From: JAGPUQ01 sp963708735
GTDB lineage: Bacteria; Pseudomonadota; Gammaproteobacteria; Pseudomonadales; Porticoccaceae
Length of the DNA: 64,000 bases
Direction of reading: 5' to 3'
Assembly: GCA_963708735.1 (NCBI GenBank)
Contig: CAVPTW010000014.1
Span: 1-64,000, forward strand
Notes under the pieces: model-generated
Databases searched by the model: none
What the model was told of the DNA's origin: nothing
Seen by the model: only the letters and a program-made list of their open reading frames with translations
Program-made: the position numbers and the translations under genes
Shown here: positions 17,401 through 25,544 of the stretch, piece after piece
How the letters are laid out: every line of letters begins with the position of its first letter
How positions within the stretch are numbered: position 1 is the first letter of the stretch

Positions 17401-19798
17401 GCCGGCCGGGCTCGCTGACGTAGAAGAAGCGCCCGCGCCGATCGAGATCGTCTTCCGGGCGGCGGGTCAGATCGATTTCCGGACAACCGCGCCGGGGACG
17501 GATCACCTGGGCATGGCCGCGACCATCCTCGCCCAGACGCAGCATGTAGAGGCCATTGCCCAGCACATGCACCGGGGCGCGGCGCACCCGATGCAGGGTG
17601 CCGGCGCGGCGCGCCCGCATCAGCACCCAGGTACCAATCGCGATCGCCAGGGCAGCGGCGACGGCATAGGCACCCAGCAGATCCCGCACCGCGGGTAGCA
17701 GCGGCCCGGCGTGGCCGTGCATCCCCTCCGCACGGGTCCACACATACTCCCACTCGCCACCCCTCGGAATATAGAACGGTATGAGCAACGGCGCCCAGGT
17801 GGCGAAGCGGCGCAACCCCTCGGGGATCGCCTGCCCGCGCGGGCCGTGGCCCAGCGCCCGGGCGAGGCGCGCATTCACTGCGTCCATGCCGACAAAGGAA
17901 AAATTTACCAGCGTCGCTACCCGGAGTCCCATGTGGTCGAACCAGATCAGTACGCGCAACCAGTCGTAGGCCATCAGGCCCAGGAACACGTCGAGACTCC
18001 AGGCGCGGTAGTGATCCGTCGGTTGCAGCACTTGCTGCGCGGTGGCGAGCAGGCTGCGCACGGCGCCATCCTGGTTGTACCAGGTCGGATCCTGCGCCAT
18101 GCGCAGGAAGATCGAGATGATGGGCGCCATCCACAGACCCCAGCGCAGCACCCGCACGGTCTGCGCGCCGACTTCGGCCATTCCGGCGCGGCTGAAGGTG
18201 GCGCGAATCGGTGTCAGGCGCCGCTGGATCAGTGCCGTCAGCAGCACCAGATTGAGACTGAACAGGGGTGCGGCGATCGCCCATTGCACCACTCCCGACA
18301 GGGATTGGGCGTAGAACAGCTTGACGCCGCCGCTGACCAGACCGAGATCGGTAGCGCCCCACTTGCTGAACAGTGGATAGACCATGTATTCGTAGCTGCT
18401 GCGCCCGGCGGCCGGAAAGCTCACCACCGCATAATCGGCGATGCGATCCAGCACCACCCGCAACTGGCCGGCGTCGAAATACCAGGCGATCAGCCCGCCC
18501 GTGACGCCGCCCATGACCGCTTGCGCGAGGTACACCGGCAACCGCTGGGGCCGCTGTCGCAGTCCGCGCGCCATGGCGCCGGCGTCGAGCAGCAGACTGA
18601 CACCGGCATAGATCACGGCGCCGGCGAGCGCGCCACTCGCAAAGCGCATGGCGTCGCCTGCGCCGGTGCGGCCCAGGCCGAACCAGAGTGCGACCGCGAA
18701 TCCCGCGACGGCACCGCGCAGCAGATTCCCCGGCTCGCGGTAGGCGGCGCCCAGCCGTCCGGCCAGCGCCGGACTGCCGTCGAAGGTTTCGATGAGACTG
18801 CGCGCGAGGGGAAACAGCAGCATGCCCAGCAATGTCCCGAACACTAACGGCTGCGCGGTAATCCAGGCCGCTGCCACGCCGCGCCCGGACAGTGCCGCGC
18901 CATACACGAGGATCATGAACCAGGCGCTGTAAACCGCGCCCTTGCCGGCGCCGCTGCGCCAGTGATCGGCAGCCGCCTGCCAGGTCGGCCGCCGACCCTT
19001 GAGGGCATCCAGCAGCGCACCGGTGATGAGAAAAGTCTGGCCCCACAAGCCCCCTTGCGCGAGCACTGCGGTCGCCACCCCCAGGGGCAGTTGCAGCCAC
19101 ACAGGCAGCGCACCAACCCGCTCGCCACTGCCGAGGTCGGCGATATGCGGCGTCAGCGCCGCCCACAGCGCGCTGCTCCACAGCAGCGCGCGCAGCCGCC
19201 AGTTGTGGGTCCAGCGCTGATCCACGGCAACGCCCAGACCCTGCACCGCGAGCTCGCCGAACAGGCCCAGCACCAGCCAGCAGCCGGGCAGCGACCGCAG
19301 CGCCGGGGACAGATCCTGGCCCAGCCAGATAGCCGGGAATTCCAGCAGATCGCGCGACGCCAGCAGAAAGAGGCCATTGAACAGCGCGAAGGGCGCTATC
19401 AGCAGCACCAGCGAGGTGGCCGCGGGCAGCGGCCGGTGTTGCCGTACCGGCAACAGCCCGGCCGCCAGGCCATAGACGGCAAAGGCCAGCGTGGCGCCCA
19501 GCGGGGTGAAACGCAGCAGATCGATCCATTCCCGGGGCGTCTGCCAGAGCGGCAGCTCGGGTGTCGCGGCGAGCGCGAACAGCGCCGCCACCACCGCGTG
19601 GCGCAGCGCCAGGAAGACGCCATCGGTGGCGCCGCCGGCGCGGCCGATCAGCAGCAGGCCGAAGCCGGCCCCAGCCGCCGCTGCAAGCGGAACGCCGGCA
19701 TGGATCGCGGCCAGCGCGCCGGCAAACAACACCAGACCGGCCACCCACAGCGCCAGTCGGCCAAGACGGTCAAAATGGATGGTCGCTGCGGCCCTCAC
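14417..19798 (-). CDS. Giant membrane protein with NdvB-like GH94 phosphorylase C-terminus
   Basis: A 1793-residue protein. Residues 1 to about 735 form a polytopic membrane domain with many hydrophobic helices and no recognised family. From about 740 there are two glycosyltransferase-36-type beta-sandwich domains (first near 743 at GNGLYMLRLG, second near 1061 at PYSHLMANALGQG and AFAGNSQQNTLTPF). A GH94 alpha-barrel catalytic domain follows, with SGAYGFRDQLQDV, the presumed catalytic Asp in GSGDWNDALD (about 1518) and RENGGQYSHG (about 1661). This tail matches the C-terminal half of cyclic beta-1,2-glucan synthase NdvB, where GH94 controls ring size by phosphorolysis. The NdvB GT84/glycoamylase-like section is not seen, so glucan synthesis by this protein alone is doubtful. 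A phosphorylase or glucan-processing role at the membrane is inferred. Confidence 0.82.
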   Translation of the reverse strand: MRAAATIHFDRLGRLALWVAGLVLFAGALAAIHAGVPLAAAAGAGFGLLLIGRAGGATDGVFLALRHAVVAALFALAATPELPLWQTPREWIDLLRFTPLGATLAFAVYGLAAGLLPVRQHRPLPAATSLVLLIAPFALFNGLFLLASRDLLEFPAIWLGQDLSPALRSLPGCWLVLGLFGELAVQGLGVAVDQRWTHNWRLRALLWSSALWAALTPHIADLGSGERVGALPVWLQLPLGVATAVLAQGGLWGQTFLITGALLDALKGRRPTWQAAADHWRSGAGKGAVYSAWFMILVYGAALSGRGVAAAWITAQPLVFGTLLGMLLFPLARSLIETFDGSPALAGRLGAAYREPGNLLRGAVAGFAVALWFGLGRTGAGDAMRFASGALAGAVIYAGVSLLLDAGAMARGLRQRPQRLPVYLAQAVMGGVTGGLIAWYFDAGQLRVVLDRIADYAVVSFPAAGRSSYEYMVYPLFSKWGATDLGLVSGGVKLFYAQSLSGVVQWAIAAPLFSLNLVLLTALIQRRLTPIRATFSRAGMAEVGAQTVRVLRWGLWMAPIISIFLRMAQDPTWYNQDGAVRSLLATAQQVLQPTDHYRAWSLDVFLGLMAYDWLRVLIWFDHMGLRVATLVNFSFVGMDAVNARLARALGHGPRGQAIPEGLRRFATWAPLLIPFYIPRGGEWEYVWTRAEGMHGHAGPLLPAVRDLLGAYAVAAALAIAIGTWVLMRARRAGTLHRVRRAPVHVLGNGLYMLRLGEDGRGHAQVIRPRRGCPEIDLTRRPEDDLDRRGRFFYVSEPGRQPWSLTRQPCPGTGVRHRVTEISTTALCYRADAADLTAFARVEVPPDDPLECWTVTFENHSNRPRRLRLTSFQELTLGAAEAASRHPEFNALHVGTRFVAPLAALLAHSRLLTDIHGRPAGEVAFHAAATDGQGVRLAGYEDSRGRFVGAGGLACPDGLAPDAPRAPDDEGLLYSFDPALSLTLGVTVPAQGSASVRFVTGYAASLQIAARLIARRLGTPLPSAAVLERALDRVRMQRDAEPPAYDFSADGWTLGVDGNAPRPYSHLMANALGQGAILDSAGYVAAFAGNSQQNTLTPFRLSDASHRLPGEALYVVDLATDTCGGPTFAPLRRTDIPHRVEFAPGQAHFASALKEFDLELTVCVPPDVSAQLRLLRIANRGSAPRRCRVVAYFEWVLAELPADSRGQLELVTEPGAVYARNPDNLFAPGWAFVASSLDKPVVETVRSRFAGTAAGLLPCFVSLGSGDPAAVDDGSRVAAFSGEVEVPAGGELWVNFALGQAPTLDAARALAARYRDAAAAQATLAVTEADWRRRLGELRVETNRKDFDRLVNIWLPYQVLNARLWGRCGPEQRSGAYGFRDQLQDVLPLLLIDPKLAREQILRHASQQFQEGDVLHWWHPTPTDGTGFGARTRASDPQLWLPYITARYIAATGDTGILAEATPFLEGEPIPYGADGIGFAPRPSAERVALHEHCRRAIDYTLARRGRHGLPLIGSGDWNDALDRIGHRGRGESVWLGFFLHRVLLDWDALAHRRGDAATAARWRAEAVRLRAALAAMRRSERYVRAIADDGTELLHANALTAAWPALSGAVAAADALAALRADLTQLEGEHLVRVQTPAFDEHSLPWPGRIALYPAGVRENGGQYSHGASWLVDALTALAWDADNVTDATHLRAEAFRLWQKISPLGRDVPELAACYGLAPHQQPADIYSGPGREGRGGWSWYTGAAARMLWAAYGLLGIELRDGVATRVSAPSGGLEIYEIRVRGEPLTEGRE

Positions 19799-19871
19799 TC
19801 AACCTCCCGGGCCGCTGGGCAGATGGAAACGGGATTCACTGGACTCCGTCGTTAAGGTCGGACCGGGACGG

Positions 19872-20304
19872 TTACGACGATCGGGCAACGATAACACCTC
19901 GCTCCACGAGCTCCTGTATCTGGGCATCGGAATATCCGCGCGCGATTTTCAGCACATCACTGCTGTCCCGGCCCTGGGCGACGGTCCACAGCTCCAGCAA
20001 TTCCGGCAGCTCCGAAAATTTGATCGGGAAGCCAGGAATGGTTACTCCCAATAATGACCGCGTCCAGTACCTTGCGCACCATTTCCCGCGCCCATTTCCC
20101 GCGCAATGAAGCACGGATGCTTGATGGTATCCACCACCGACAGCACTGGCGCGCAGGGTACACGCTGTTCGCCCGGTGCATCCAGAGTTGCCTCGTCGCC
20201 GTTGGTTGCCATTCTGGCTTTCACCAGCGCCACCAGGTCGCAGGAATGTCTGGCGCGCCGCGGATAGAGGGCTTCAGCGACCGCGCCGACAGTGTTGAAA
20301 GGTC
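19872..20304 (-). pseudogene. Decayed C-terminal part of a CaiB/BaiF (type III) CoA-transferase
   Basis: Fragments in three minus-strand frames together resemble the C-terminal third of a family III CoA-transferase. One frame gives ALYPRR and VPCAPVLSVVDTIKHPCFIAREM, the next AREMVRKVLDAVI, and a third IPGFPIKFSELPELLELW and GYSDAQIQELVERGVI. The N-terminal two thirds, including the catalytic Asp region, are missing. One frame change coincides with a 13-base tandem duplication (20079-20104). The remnant abuts the nitroreductase stop, so a deletion probably joined the two. It cannot make a functional enzyme. Confidence 0.8.
20079..20104. repeat. 13-base tandem duplication inside the CaiB/BaiF remnant
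   Basis: CCATTTCCCGCGC occurs twice in direct succession (20079-20091 and 20092-20104). Removing one copy restores the reading FIAREMVRKVLD across the junction, so this duplication is one of the inactivating lesions. Confidence 0.9.
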
Positions 20305-20871
20305 CTAGCGATCGTTCCCCCAGGATACAAAGAACTGTGCCGGATCCGGCGGTATCTGCGGTGGGCGCGGTTCACCGACCGTGCCCAGATACAGAAAGCC
20401 AATGATGTGTTCGGTCTCACCCACGCCCAACCCGGCTTTCACCACCGGATCGTAGGCGAAATCGCCGGTGCGCCACATCGCCCCGACGCCCTCGGCATAG
20501 GCGGCATTGAGCATGTTCTGCATGGCGGCGCCGGCGGACAGCAGTTGTTCGACCTCGGGCACCTTGGTGTTGGTCTTGCACGCTGCAACAGCCGCAATCA
20601 GCAGCGGCGCCCGCAACGGTCGACCCAGGGTGCGCTCCCGCTCGCGCTCAGACAGCTCGCCCTCGCGCGCCTCGCGCGCGCGCACGAACAGCTCGCCCAG
20701 ACGATGCAGGCTCTCGCCTTCGATGACCAGAAAGCGCCACGGTCGCAACATGGCGTGATCGGCCGCGCGCAATGCGGCACGCTTGATGTTGTCGAGAACG
20801 GCGCCGGCCGGTGCAGGAGCGATCAATACCGACTGAGAAACCCGATTGTGCAGTGCGGCGATTGCCTCCAC
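20305..20871 (-). CDS. Nitroreductase family protein
   Basis: A 188-residue FMN-dependent nitroreductase-fold protein resembling the YdjA subgroup. It has the N-terminal RVSQS motif and PAGAVLDNIKRAALRAADHA, the AMLRPWRFLVIEGE segment that lines the flavin site, and the C-terminal GVGETEHIIGFLYLG(T) typical of the family. Members use NAD(P)H to reduce nitro groups, quinones or enones; the substrate cannot be told from sequence. It stands alone among decayed genes, with its stop touching the CoA-transferase remnant. The gene itself is full length and has no visible lesion. Confidence 0.87.
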   Translation of the reverse strand: MEAIAALHNRVSQSVLIAPAPAGAVLDNIKRAALRAADHAMLRPWRFLVIEGESLHRLGELFVRAREAREGELSERERERTLGRPLRAPLLIAAVAACKTNTKVPEVEQLLSAGAAMQNMLNAAYAEGVGAMWRTGDFAYDPVVKAGLGVGETEHIIGFLYLGTVGEPRPPQIPPDPAQFFVSWGNDR

Positions 20872-20940
20872 GCTGATTTTCCTCCCGACACCGAACAGTT
20901 TTGTAATGCTAGGTTATCAGCAGCCGAATCAAGAACGGTA

Positions 20941-21183
20941 TCAGCGGCCCATCCGCGACAGCCGCACCGCGGCGCCCGGCCGCGCGCCGGTGTCCTCGCC
21001 GTTGTGCAGGATCTCCTGCCCGGCGACCAGCGTCGAGACATAGCCCTCGGCGCGCTGGATCAGACGCGTGCCGCCGGCGGGCAGATCGCTGACCTGCTCC
21101 GGCGCCAGGCTGCGCAGCCGCGCGAAATCGATCAGATTGATGTCGGCGCGCTGGCCCGACAGCAATTCACCGCGGTCGGCCAC
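20941..21183 (-). pseudogene. C-terminal remnant of a D-aminoacylase-type amidohydrolase
   Basis: About 80 codons reading RADINLIDFARLRSLAPEQV, DLPAGGTRLIQRAEGYVSTL and NGEDTGARPG match the C-terminus of the amidohydrolase-3/N-acyl-D-amino-acid deacylase family. No N-terminal portion or metal-binding HxH motif is present. It is fused, in a different frame, to a remnant of another amidohydrolase. The intact gene at 42328-44058 belongs to the same family but is clearly not the direct source. Confidence 0.75.
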
Positions 21184-21793
21184 CAGTCGGGGCGCTCGAT
21201 CCGGGTCACGCAGTCGCGGATGAACTGCTTGGGCGCCGGGATGTTGTCCCTGCGCCGCGCGTTGCCGCCGAGGAACTTGGCCTGACGTTCCGCCGACAGG
21301 CCGCAGCCGCGCATGGTGTCGAGCGCGCGCCAGACATCGTCGCCGTCGTGGTGGTAGACATCCGACGACCAGGTGAAGATGTTTTCGTAAAACTCGGGCA
21401 GGCGCGATGGCGGCGCCTCGTTGCCTTCGAAACCGGTCATGCAATGCTCGTAGGCGCCCCGGTGATCGATATAGGCGGCCTGCGCCTTGGTGAGCGCGGT
21501 TTCGGGGCGCAGGTTGCGGACATTGAGCGCGCCCGCTGGATGGCGTGCTTCATGCCCGGACCCGCGACCGAGATCAGGTTCAAGGCGCCCGCGGTGCCGC
21601 GCCCCTCCTTCGAGCGGATACCGGCGCCGACGGTATCGTTGACGATCAGCTGGTCCGATTCACGGTCGTACCAGAGCGTGGTCTTGAGCGCGGCCACTTC
21701 GGCGCGGGTGAGGTGCTCTTCGGCGCGCTCCCAGATTTCCATCGGCTCGGCGATATGGGCGTCGCAGTCGAAACTGGGAAAATCCTTGCTCAT
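21184..21793 (-). pseudogene. Internally deleted amidohydrolase-2 family remnant
   Basis: The start is preserved (MSKDFPSFDCDAHIAEPMEI, with the metal-binding DxH-like DAH). The frame then changes near 21530, and the protein resumes close to its C-terminus (FTWSSDVYHHDGDDVWRALD, RQAKFLGGNARR). Roughly the middle 200 residues of a normal 350-400 residue enzyme are missing. It ends against the D-aminoacylase remnant. Frame change, internal deletion and 3' fusion make this a clear pseudogene. Confidence 0.78.
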
Positions 21794-21970
21794 GGGGGAA
21801 ACGTTTGCACAGGCATGGCAGCCTCCGGTGATTTTATGGTTTTAGATTTTCCCCAGTGTGCGATGCAGCCGTGACAAGCCAAGCGTCCTCGGTGGTCACT
21901 GGTCGAGACTCTGGTCGAGGCCAGATCTTCATAAAGGGTGGACGGCGCTACCATTGCGGCGGTCCATGGA

Positions 21971-22741
21971 TTACTGAGCCAGAGGGTCCTGCCGGTAAAA
22001 GGCACTCAGTTGCCGATACAGCTCGGGCCAGTATTCGGCCAGTCGCGCCGGGGCTTCGAAAAAACACTCGCTGGTCACCGCGAAGAATTCACCTGCGTCC
22101 TGCAGGGCATAGGGATCGATGGGCATGTCATCGGCGCCATCGGCGGCGGCGCGTTTTTCGAGGTCTTCCCAGGCGGCGGTGAAGGTGCGGGTCCAGGCCA
22201 CCGGGTCCATCTCCGGATGCAAGGGTGGCGCGCCATTGGGACCACCGTCGCTGCGCATGTCGAGCTTGTGGGCCATCTCGTGGATCACCACGTTGTAGGC
22301 GTCCGCGCCACTCGCGCCGGCGACGTCCTCCCAGGACAGGATCACCGCCCCGTGTTCCGAGGTTTCGCCGGTCAGGGGTTCGCGCTCGGTGTGGACGATG
22401 CCGTACTCATCCTCGCGGTCGTGGGCAGGAATGAAAGCTCCGGTGTAGAGAATCAGGGTCACCCAGCCGTCATACCACTCCAGCCCCAGTTCCAGCACCG
22501 GCACGACTGCCATGGTGGCGATCCGGAGTTGCATGGCATCGGTGATTTCGAGCCCGTCGGCGGCGGCGAACTGCTTGCGCAGCAGAAAGCGCAGCGCCAT
22601 GTCGCGCAGCCGCGTCCGCGCCTCGCCCCGATAGCGGGCCGCCACCGGCCAGTCCGCGATGGCGGCCTCCCAGGCTTCGACCGAATCCGTCAGGCGTTGC
22701 AGACGGCGACTTTCGCGCCAGCGGCGCAGGCGCTCGAACAT
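21971..22741 (-). CDS. mtfA: MtfA-type zinc peptidase
   Basis: A 256-residue protein of the MtfA (Mlc titration factor A) family, zinc aminopeptidases that in E. coli bind the repressor Mlc and so affect glucose PTS expression. The HExxH-type site is visible in NVVIHEMAHKLDMR, with the downstream Glu in DAGEFFAVTSECFFE. The ATG at 22741 (MFERLRRWRESRRLQRLTD) gives the normal family N-terminus; a longer open frame upstream has no homology. It follows a DUF6306-like gene by 8 bases, so the two are probably co-transcribed. Confidence 0.9.
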   Translation of the reverse strand: MFERLRRWRESRRLQRLTDSVEAWEAAIADWPVAARYRGEARTRLRDMALRFLLRKQFAAADGLEITDAMQLRIATMAVVPVLELGLEWYDGWVTLILYTGAFIPAHDREDEYGIVHTEREPLTGETSEHGAVILSWEDVAGASGADAYNVVIHEMAHKLDMRSDGGPNGAPPLHPEMDPVAWTRTFTAAWEDLEKRAAADGADDMPIDPYALQDAGEFFAVTSECFFEAPARLAEYWPELYRQLSAFYRQDPLAQ

Positions 22742-22749
22742 CGCGGTGG

Positions 22750-23250
22750 TTAGGAGCGCTCTTCCAGAAAGCGGTTGACGCGGGCGATATTGGCGTCGTG
22801 ATTTTCCCGCATCGCGACCAGCTCGGTGCGCAGTGCCGCATCGGCCACGCGCGGGATCATCTCGCCCAGACGTTTGGCCACCCAGCCCTGGCCGCGGTTG
22901 AGAAACAGCAGCCGTTCGCCCAGATCGGCGATGGCCATGGCGCGCTGATGGAAGTCGCCCACCTTGAGCGAGGGTTCGCCACCCAGGCGCGGGATCACCT
23001 CGATGAGCATCTTGCACCAGCGCGCTTCGTCGCCATGGATGTCCGTCATCAGCTGGCGCTCGGGCGCGGTGGTGCACTGATCGCGGGACTCCCGCGCCAC
23101 CCGGGTGCCGGCGCGCTCGGCTTCCAGCAACTGGTTGAGAAACTCCACCAGTTCGGCCGGCTCGACCCGGTTCATGTAGGCGTCGCTGCCGGCGTCGGCA
23201 GCGCAGACCGGAGAGCTCGGAGGTGCGGGATTATCTGAGGATGACGGCAT
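22750..23250 (-). CDS. DUF6306-like helical protein
   Basis: About 166 residues, mostly helical, with a ferritin-like feel: LVEFLNQLLEAERAGTRVAR, then HGDEARWCKMLIEVIPRLGG, and a C-terminal RENHDANIARVNRFLEER helix. The spaced Glu and His residues could bind metal, but no defined motif is complete. The start at 23250 (MPSSSDNPAPP) has AGGA 8 bases upstream; an internal ATG at 23175 (MNRVEPAELVEFL) would remove a low-complexity leader. It sits ahead of mtfA and is divergent from moaA. Function unknown; the DUF6306 label is from memory. Confidence 0.65.
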   Translation of the reverse strand: MPSSSDNPAPPSSPVCAADAGSDAYMNRVEPAELVEFLNQLLEAERAGTRVARESRDQCTTAPERQLMTDIHGDEARWCKMLIEVIPRLGGEPSLKVGDFHQRAMAIADLGERLLFLNRGQGWVAKRLGEMIPRVADAALRTELVAMRENHDANIARVNRFLEERS

Positions 23251-23366
23251 CGGAGGTGTCCTGTGCGGCGAGGGAAACTGGCCCGAAGTGTAGCAAAGCT
23301 CTGGCAAGCAGCGACCGTGCTACACTTCAAGCATCGCCGTGTGCCACCGCGGCGATCACAGACAAA

Positions 23367-23510
23367 CTCCGAGCGCCGAGGCTCTAACTCCCCACCGTCC
23401 ACCTCACCAGCCGTGCACTTCACCGGTGAGACCCGGGGACAGGAATCCGGCGCCGAGAACCCGAAAAGGGTTCTGAGGGATGCGCGGGAAACCGTTCGTC
23501 CTCCCCTTCC
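23367..23510 (+). promoter_or_regulatory. Structured moaA leader, candidate Moco riboswitch
   Basis: The untranslated stretch before moaA can fold into nested stems: CTC(CGA)GCGCC with GGCGC(C)GAG (23367-23377 with 23449-23457), TCCCC with GGGGA (23389-23393 with 23435-23439), and CTCACC with GGTGAG (23403-23408 with 23425-23430). A 7-base-pair hairpin AGAACCC-GAAAA-GGGTTCT follows at 23456-23474. Moco riboswitches occupy this position before moaA operons in many gammaproteobacteria, and the nested multi-stem layout fits. The match to the family consensus was not computed, so the specific name is tentative. Confidence 0.55.
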
Positions 23511-23527
23511 TTGGAAAGGTGTTTGCC

Positions 23528-24502
23528 ATGTTACAGGACAGTTTTGGGCGCGAGTTTCATTACTTGCGCCTGTCGATCACCGACGTTTGCAACTTCCGTT
23601 GCACCTACTGCCTGCCCGACGGGTATGAAGGCAAGCCCGATCGTGCCTTTTTGAGCCTGGATGAACTGCGCCGGGTCGCCGCCGCCTTTGCTGCCACCGG
23701 CACCACCAAGATCCGCCTCACCGGCGGCGAACCCTCGGTACGCGCCGACCTGCCCGCGATCATCGCAGCGGTGAAAGCGACGCCCGGCATCCGCACCCTG
23801 GCAATCACCACCAACGGCTACAAGCTGCCCGAGCGCATCGACGCCTGGGCCGCAGCCGGCCTGGATGCGCTCAACCTCAGCATCGACAGCCTCGACCCCG
23901 CGATGTTTCACGCCATCACCGGCCACGAGCGCTTGCAGGAACTGCTCGACGGCCTCGACCGCGCGCTGGCACTGGGCATTGCGACGGTCAAGGTGAACAC
24001 CGTGCTGCTGCGCGGCTGCAACGACAACCAGATCGACCGTTTTCTCGCCTGGCTGCGGGACAAGCCCATCACGCTGCGCTTCATCGAGTTGATGCAGACC
24101 GGCGACAACGGCGATTTTTTCCGCCGCCACCATGTCGCGGGCGCGGATCTGCGCCGCCGCCTGCTGACCGAAGGCTGGACCCAGACCATCCGCGCCCAGG
24201 ACGCCGGTCCGGCGCAGGAATTTCACCACCCGGATTATCGCGGCCGCATCGGCCTGATCATGCCCTACAGCAAGGATTTCTGCGCCACCTGCAACCGCTT
24301 GCGGATGAGCGCCACCGGCAAGCTGCACCTGTGCCTGTTTTCCGAGAACGGTATCGATCTGCGCCACCTGTTGCAGGCCGACGACCAGCGCGACGAGCTG
24401 ATCGCATTTTTGCGCGCGCGCCTGGCCGACAAGAAAGTCAGCCATTTTCTCCAGGACGGTTTCAGCGGCGGCACCCGCCACCTCGCCATGCTCGGCGGCT
24501 GA
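23528..24502 (+). CDS. moaA: GTP 3',8-cyclase MoaA
   Basis: A radical-SAM enzyme of 324 residues that converts GTP to 3',8-cyclo-GTP, the first step of molybdenum cofactor synthesis. The N-terminal cluster motif CNFRCTYC places Cys at 21, 25 and 28. The C-terminal cluster is FCATCNRLRMSATGKLHLCL (CxxC-x13-C). The protein ends in Gly-Gly, as active MoaA requires. The ATG at 23528 is preceded by GGAAAGG and gives the family N-terminus (MLQDSFGREFHYLRLSITD); a longer frame upstream runs into the leader. It heads moaABCDE-mobA. Confidence 0.96.
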   Translation: MLQDSFGREFHYLRLSITDVCNFRCTYCLPDGYEGKPDRAFLSLDELRRVAAAFAATGTTKIRLTGGEPSVRADLPAIIAAVKATPGIRTLAITTNGYKLPERIDAWAAAGLDALNLSIDSLDPAMFHAITGHERLQELLDGLDRALALGIATVKVNTVLLRGCNDNQIDRFLAWLRDKPITLRFIELMQTGDNGDFFRRHHVAGADLRRRLLTEGWTQTIRAQDAGPAQEFHHPDYRGRIGLIMPYSKDFCATCNRLRMSATGKLHLCLFSENGIDLRHLLQADDQRDELIAFLRARLADKKVSHFLQDGFSGGTRHLAMLGG

Positions 24503-24516
24503 AGGAGGACATCACC

Positions 24517-25071
24517 ATGGCCAAAGTCTATGCCGACCAGTTCGTGCCGTTGCGGATCGCGGTGCTCACGGTCTCCGACAGCCGCACCGAGGCCACCGAC
24601 ACCTCGGGCCAGTTGCTGGTCGAGAAACTCATCGGCGCCGGTCATCAGCTCGCGGAAAAACGGATTCTGAAAGACGATCTCTACCGCATCCGCGCCCAGG
24701 TCGCGGTCTGGGCGGCATCCGACGATGTGCAGGTAGTGATCATCACCGGCGGCACCGGCTTTACCGGCCGCGACTCGACACCCCAGGCAGTGGCACCCCT
24801 GTTCGACGTGACGGTGGAAGGTTTCGGCGAACTGTTCCGGCAGATCTCCCACCGCGACATCGGTTCGTCCACGGTACAGTCGCGGGCGCTCGCCGGTCTC
24901 TCCAACGGCACGCTCATCTTCTGCGTACCCGGCTCCACCAACGCCTGCCGCACCGCCTGGGACGGCATCATCGCCGAACAGCTCGACGCCACCCACCGGC
25001 CCTGCAATTTCGTCGCCCAGCTCAAGCAGGTGCAGGGCGCGGACTGCGGCACCCGGGAAACTTTGTCGTGA
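24517..25071 (+). CDS. moaB: Molybdopterin adenylyltransferase-type protein MoaB
   Basis: A 184-residue MoaB/Mog-fold protein, related to enzymes that adenylylate molybdopterin. The nucleotide and pterin-binding motif ITGGTGFTGRDSTPQ and the VPGSTNACRTAWDGII segment are present. The ATG at 24517 follows a strong AAGGAGG, 14 bases after moaA. Its stop overlaps the moaC GTG by 4 bases, so translation is coupled. Confidence 0.93.
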   Translation: MAKVYADQFVPLRIAVLTVSDSRTEATDTSGQLLVEKLIGAGHQLAEKRILKDDLYRIRAQVAVWAASDDVQVVIITGGTGFTGRDSTPQAVAPLFDVTVEGFGELFRQISHRDIGSSTVQSRALAGLSNGTLIFCVPGSTNACRTAWDGIIAEQLDATHRPCNFVAQLKQVQGADCGTRETLS

Positions 25072-25544
25072 GCGGGCTCTCGCACCTCAATGCTGCCGGC
25101 GAAGCCAGCATGGTGGATGTCAGCGGCAAGGCGGTGACCACCCGCGTCGCCCGCGCCGAAGGCTTCGTCGCCATGCAGCCCGAGACGCTCGCGCTGATAC
25201 GCAGCGGCGGCCACGCCAAGGGCGATGTGCTGGCCACCGCGCGCATCGCCGGCATCATGGCCGCCAAACGCTGCGCCGAGCTGATTCCCCTGTGTCATCC
25301 ACTGATGCTCGCACGGGTGCAGGTCGAATTCGCGGTGCAGGACGACGGCGTGCGCATCCAGGCCGAATGCAAACTCGACGGCAAGACCGGCGTGGAAATG
25401 GAAGCGCTCACGGCGGTAGCGGTCGCCGCCCTGACCCTGTTCGACATGTGCAAGGCGGTGGACCCGGGCATGGAGATCGGCGCCATCCGCGTGCTGTCGA
25501 AAGACGGCGGCAAAACCGGCCGCTGGGAGCGCAGCGGTGATTGA
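25068..25544 (+). CDS. moaC: Cyclic pyranopterin monophosphate synthase MoaC
   Basis: A 158-residue MoaC, which converts MoaA's cyclo-GTP product into cyclic pyranopterin monophosphate. Conserved segments include GDVLATARIAGIMAAKRCAE, LIPLCHPLML and DMCKAVDPGMEIG with the active-site Lys and Asp. It starts at a GTG overlapping the moaB stop by 4 bases and overlaps moaD by 8 bases at its end. Confidence 0.95.
   Translation: MSGLSHLNAAGEASMVDVSGKAVTTRVARAEGFVAMQPETLALIRSGGHAKGDVLATARIAGIMAAKRCAELIPLCHPLMLARVQVEFAVQDDGVRIQAECKLDGKTGVEMEALTAVAVAALTLFDMCKAVDPGMEIGAIRVLSKDGGKTGRWERSGD

Noticed and set aside
14873..17698. 941-codon plus-strand open frame opposite the GH94 gene
   Set aside because: Low-complexity Arg/Gln/His composition and full overlap with an obvious gene; no motif or start context.
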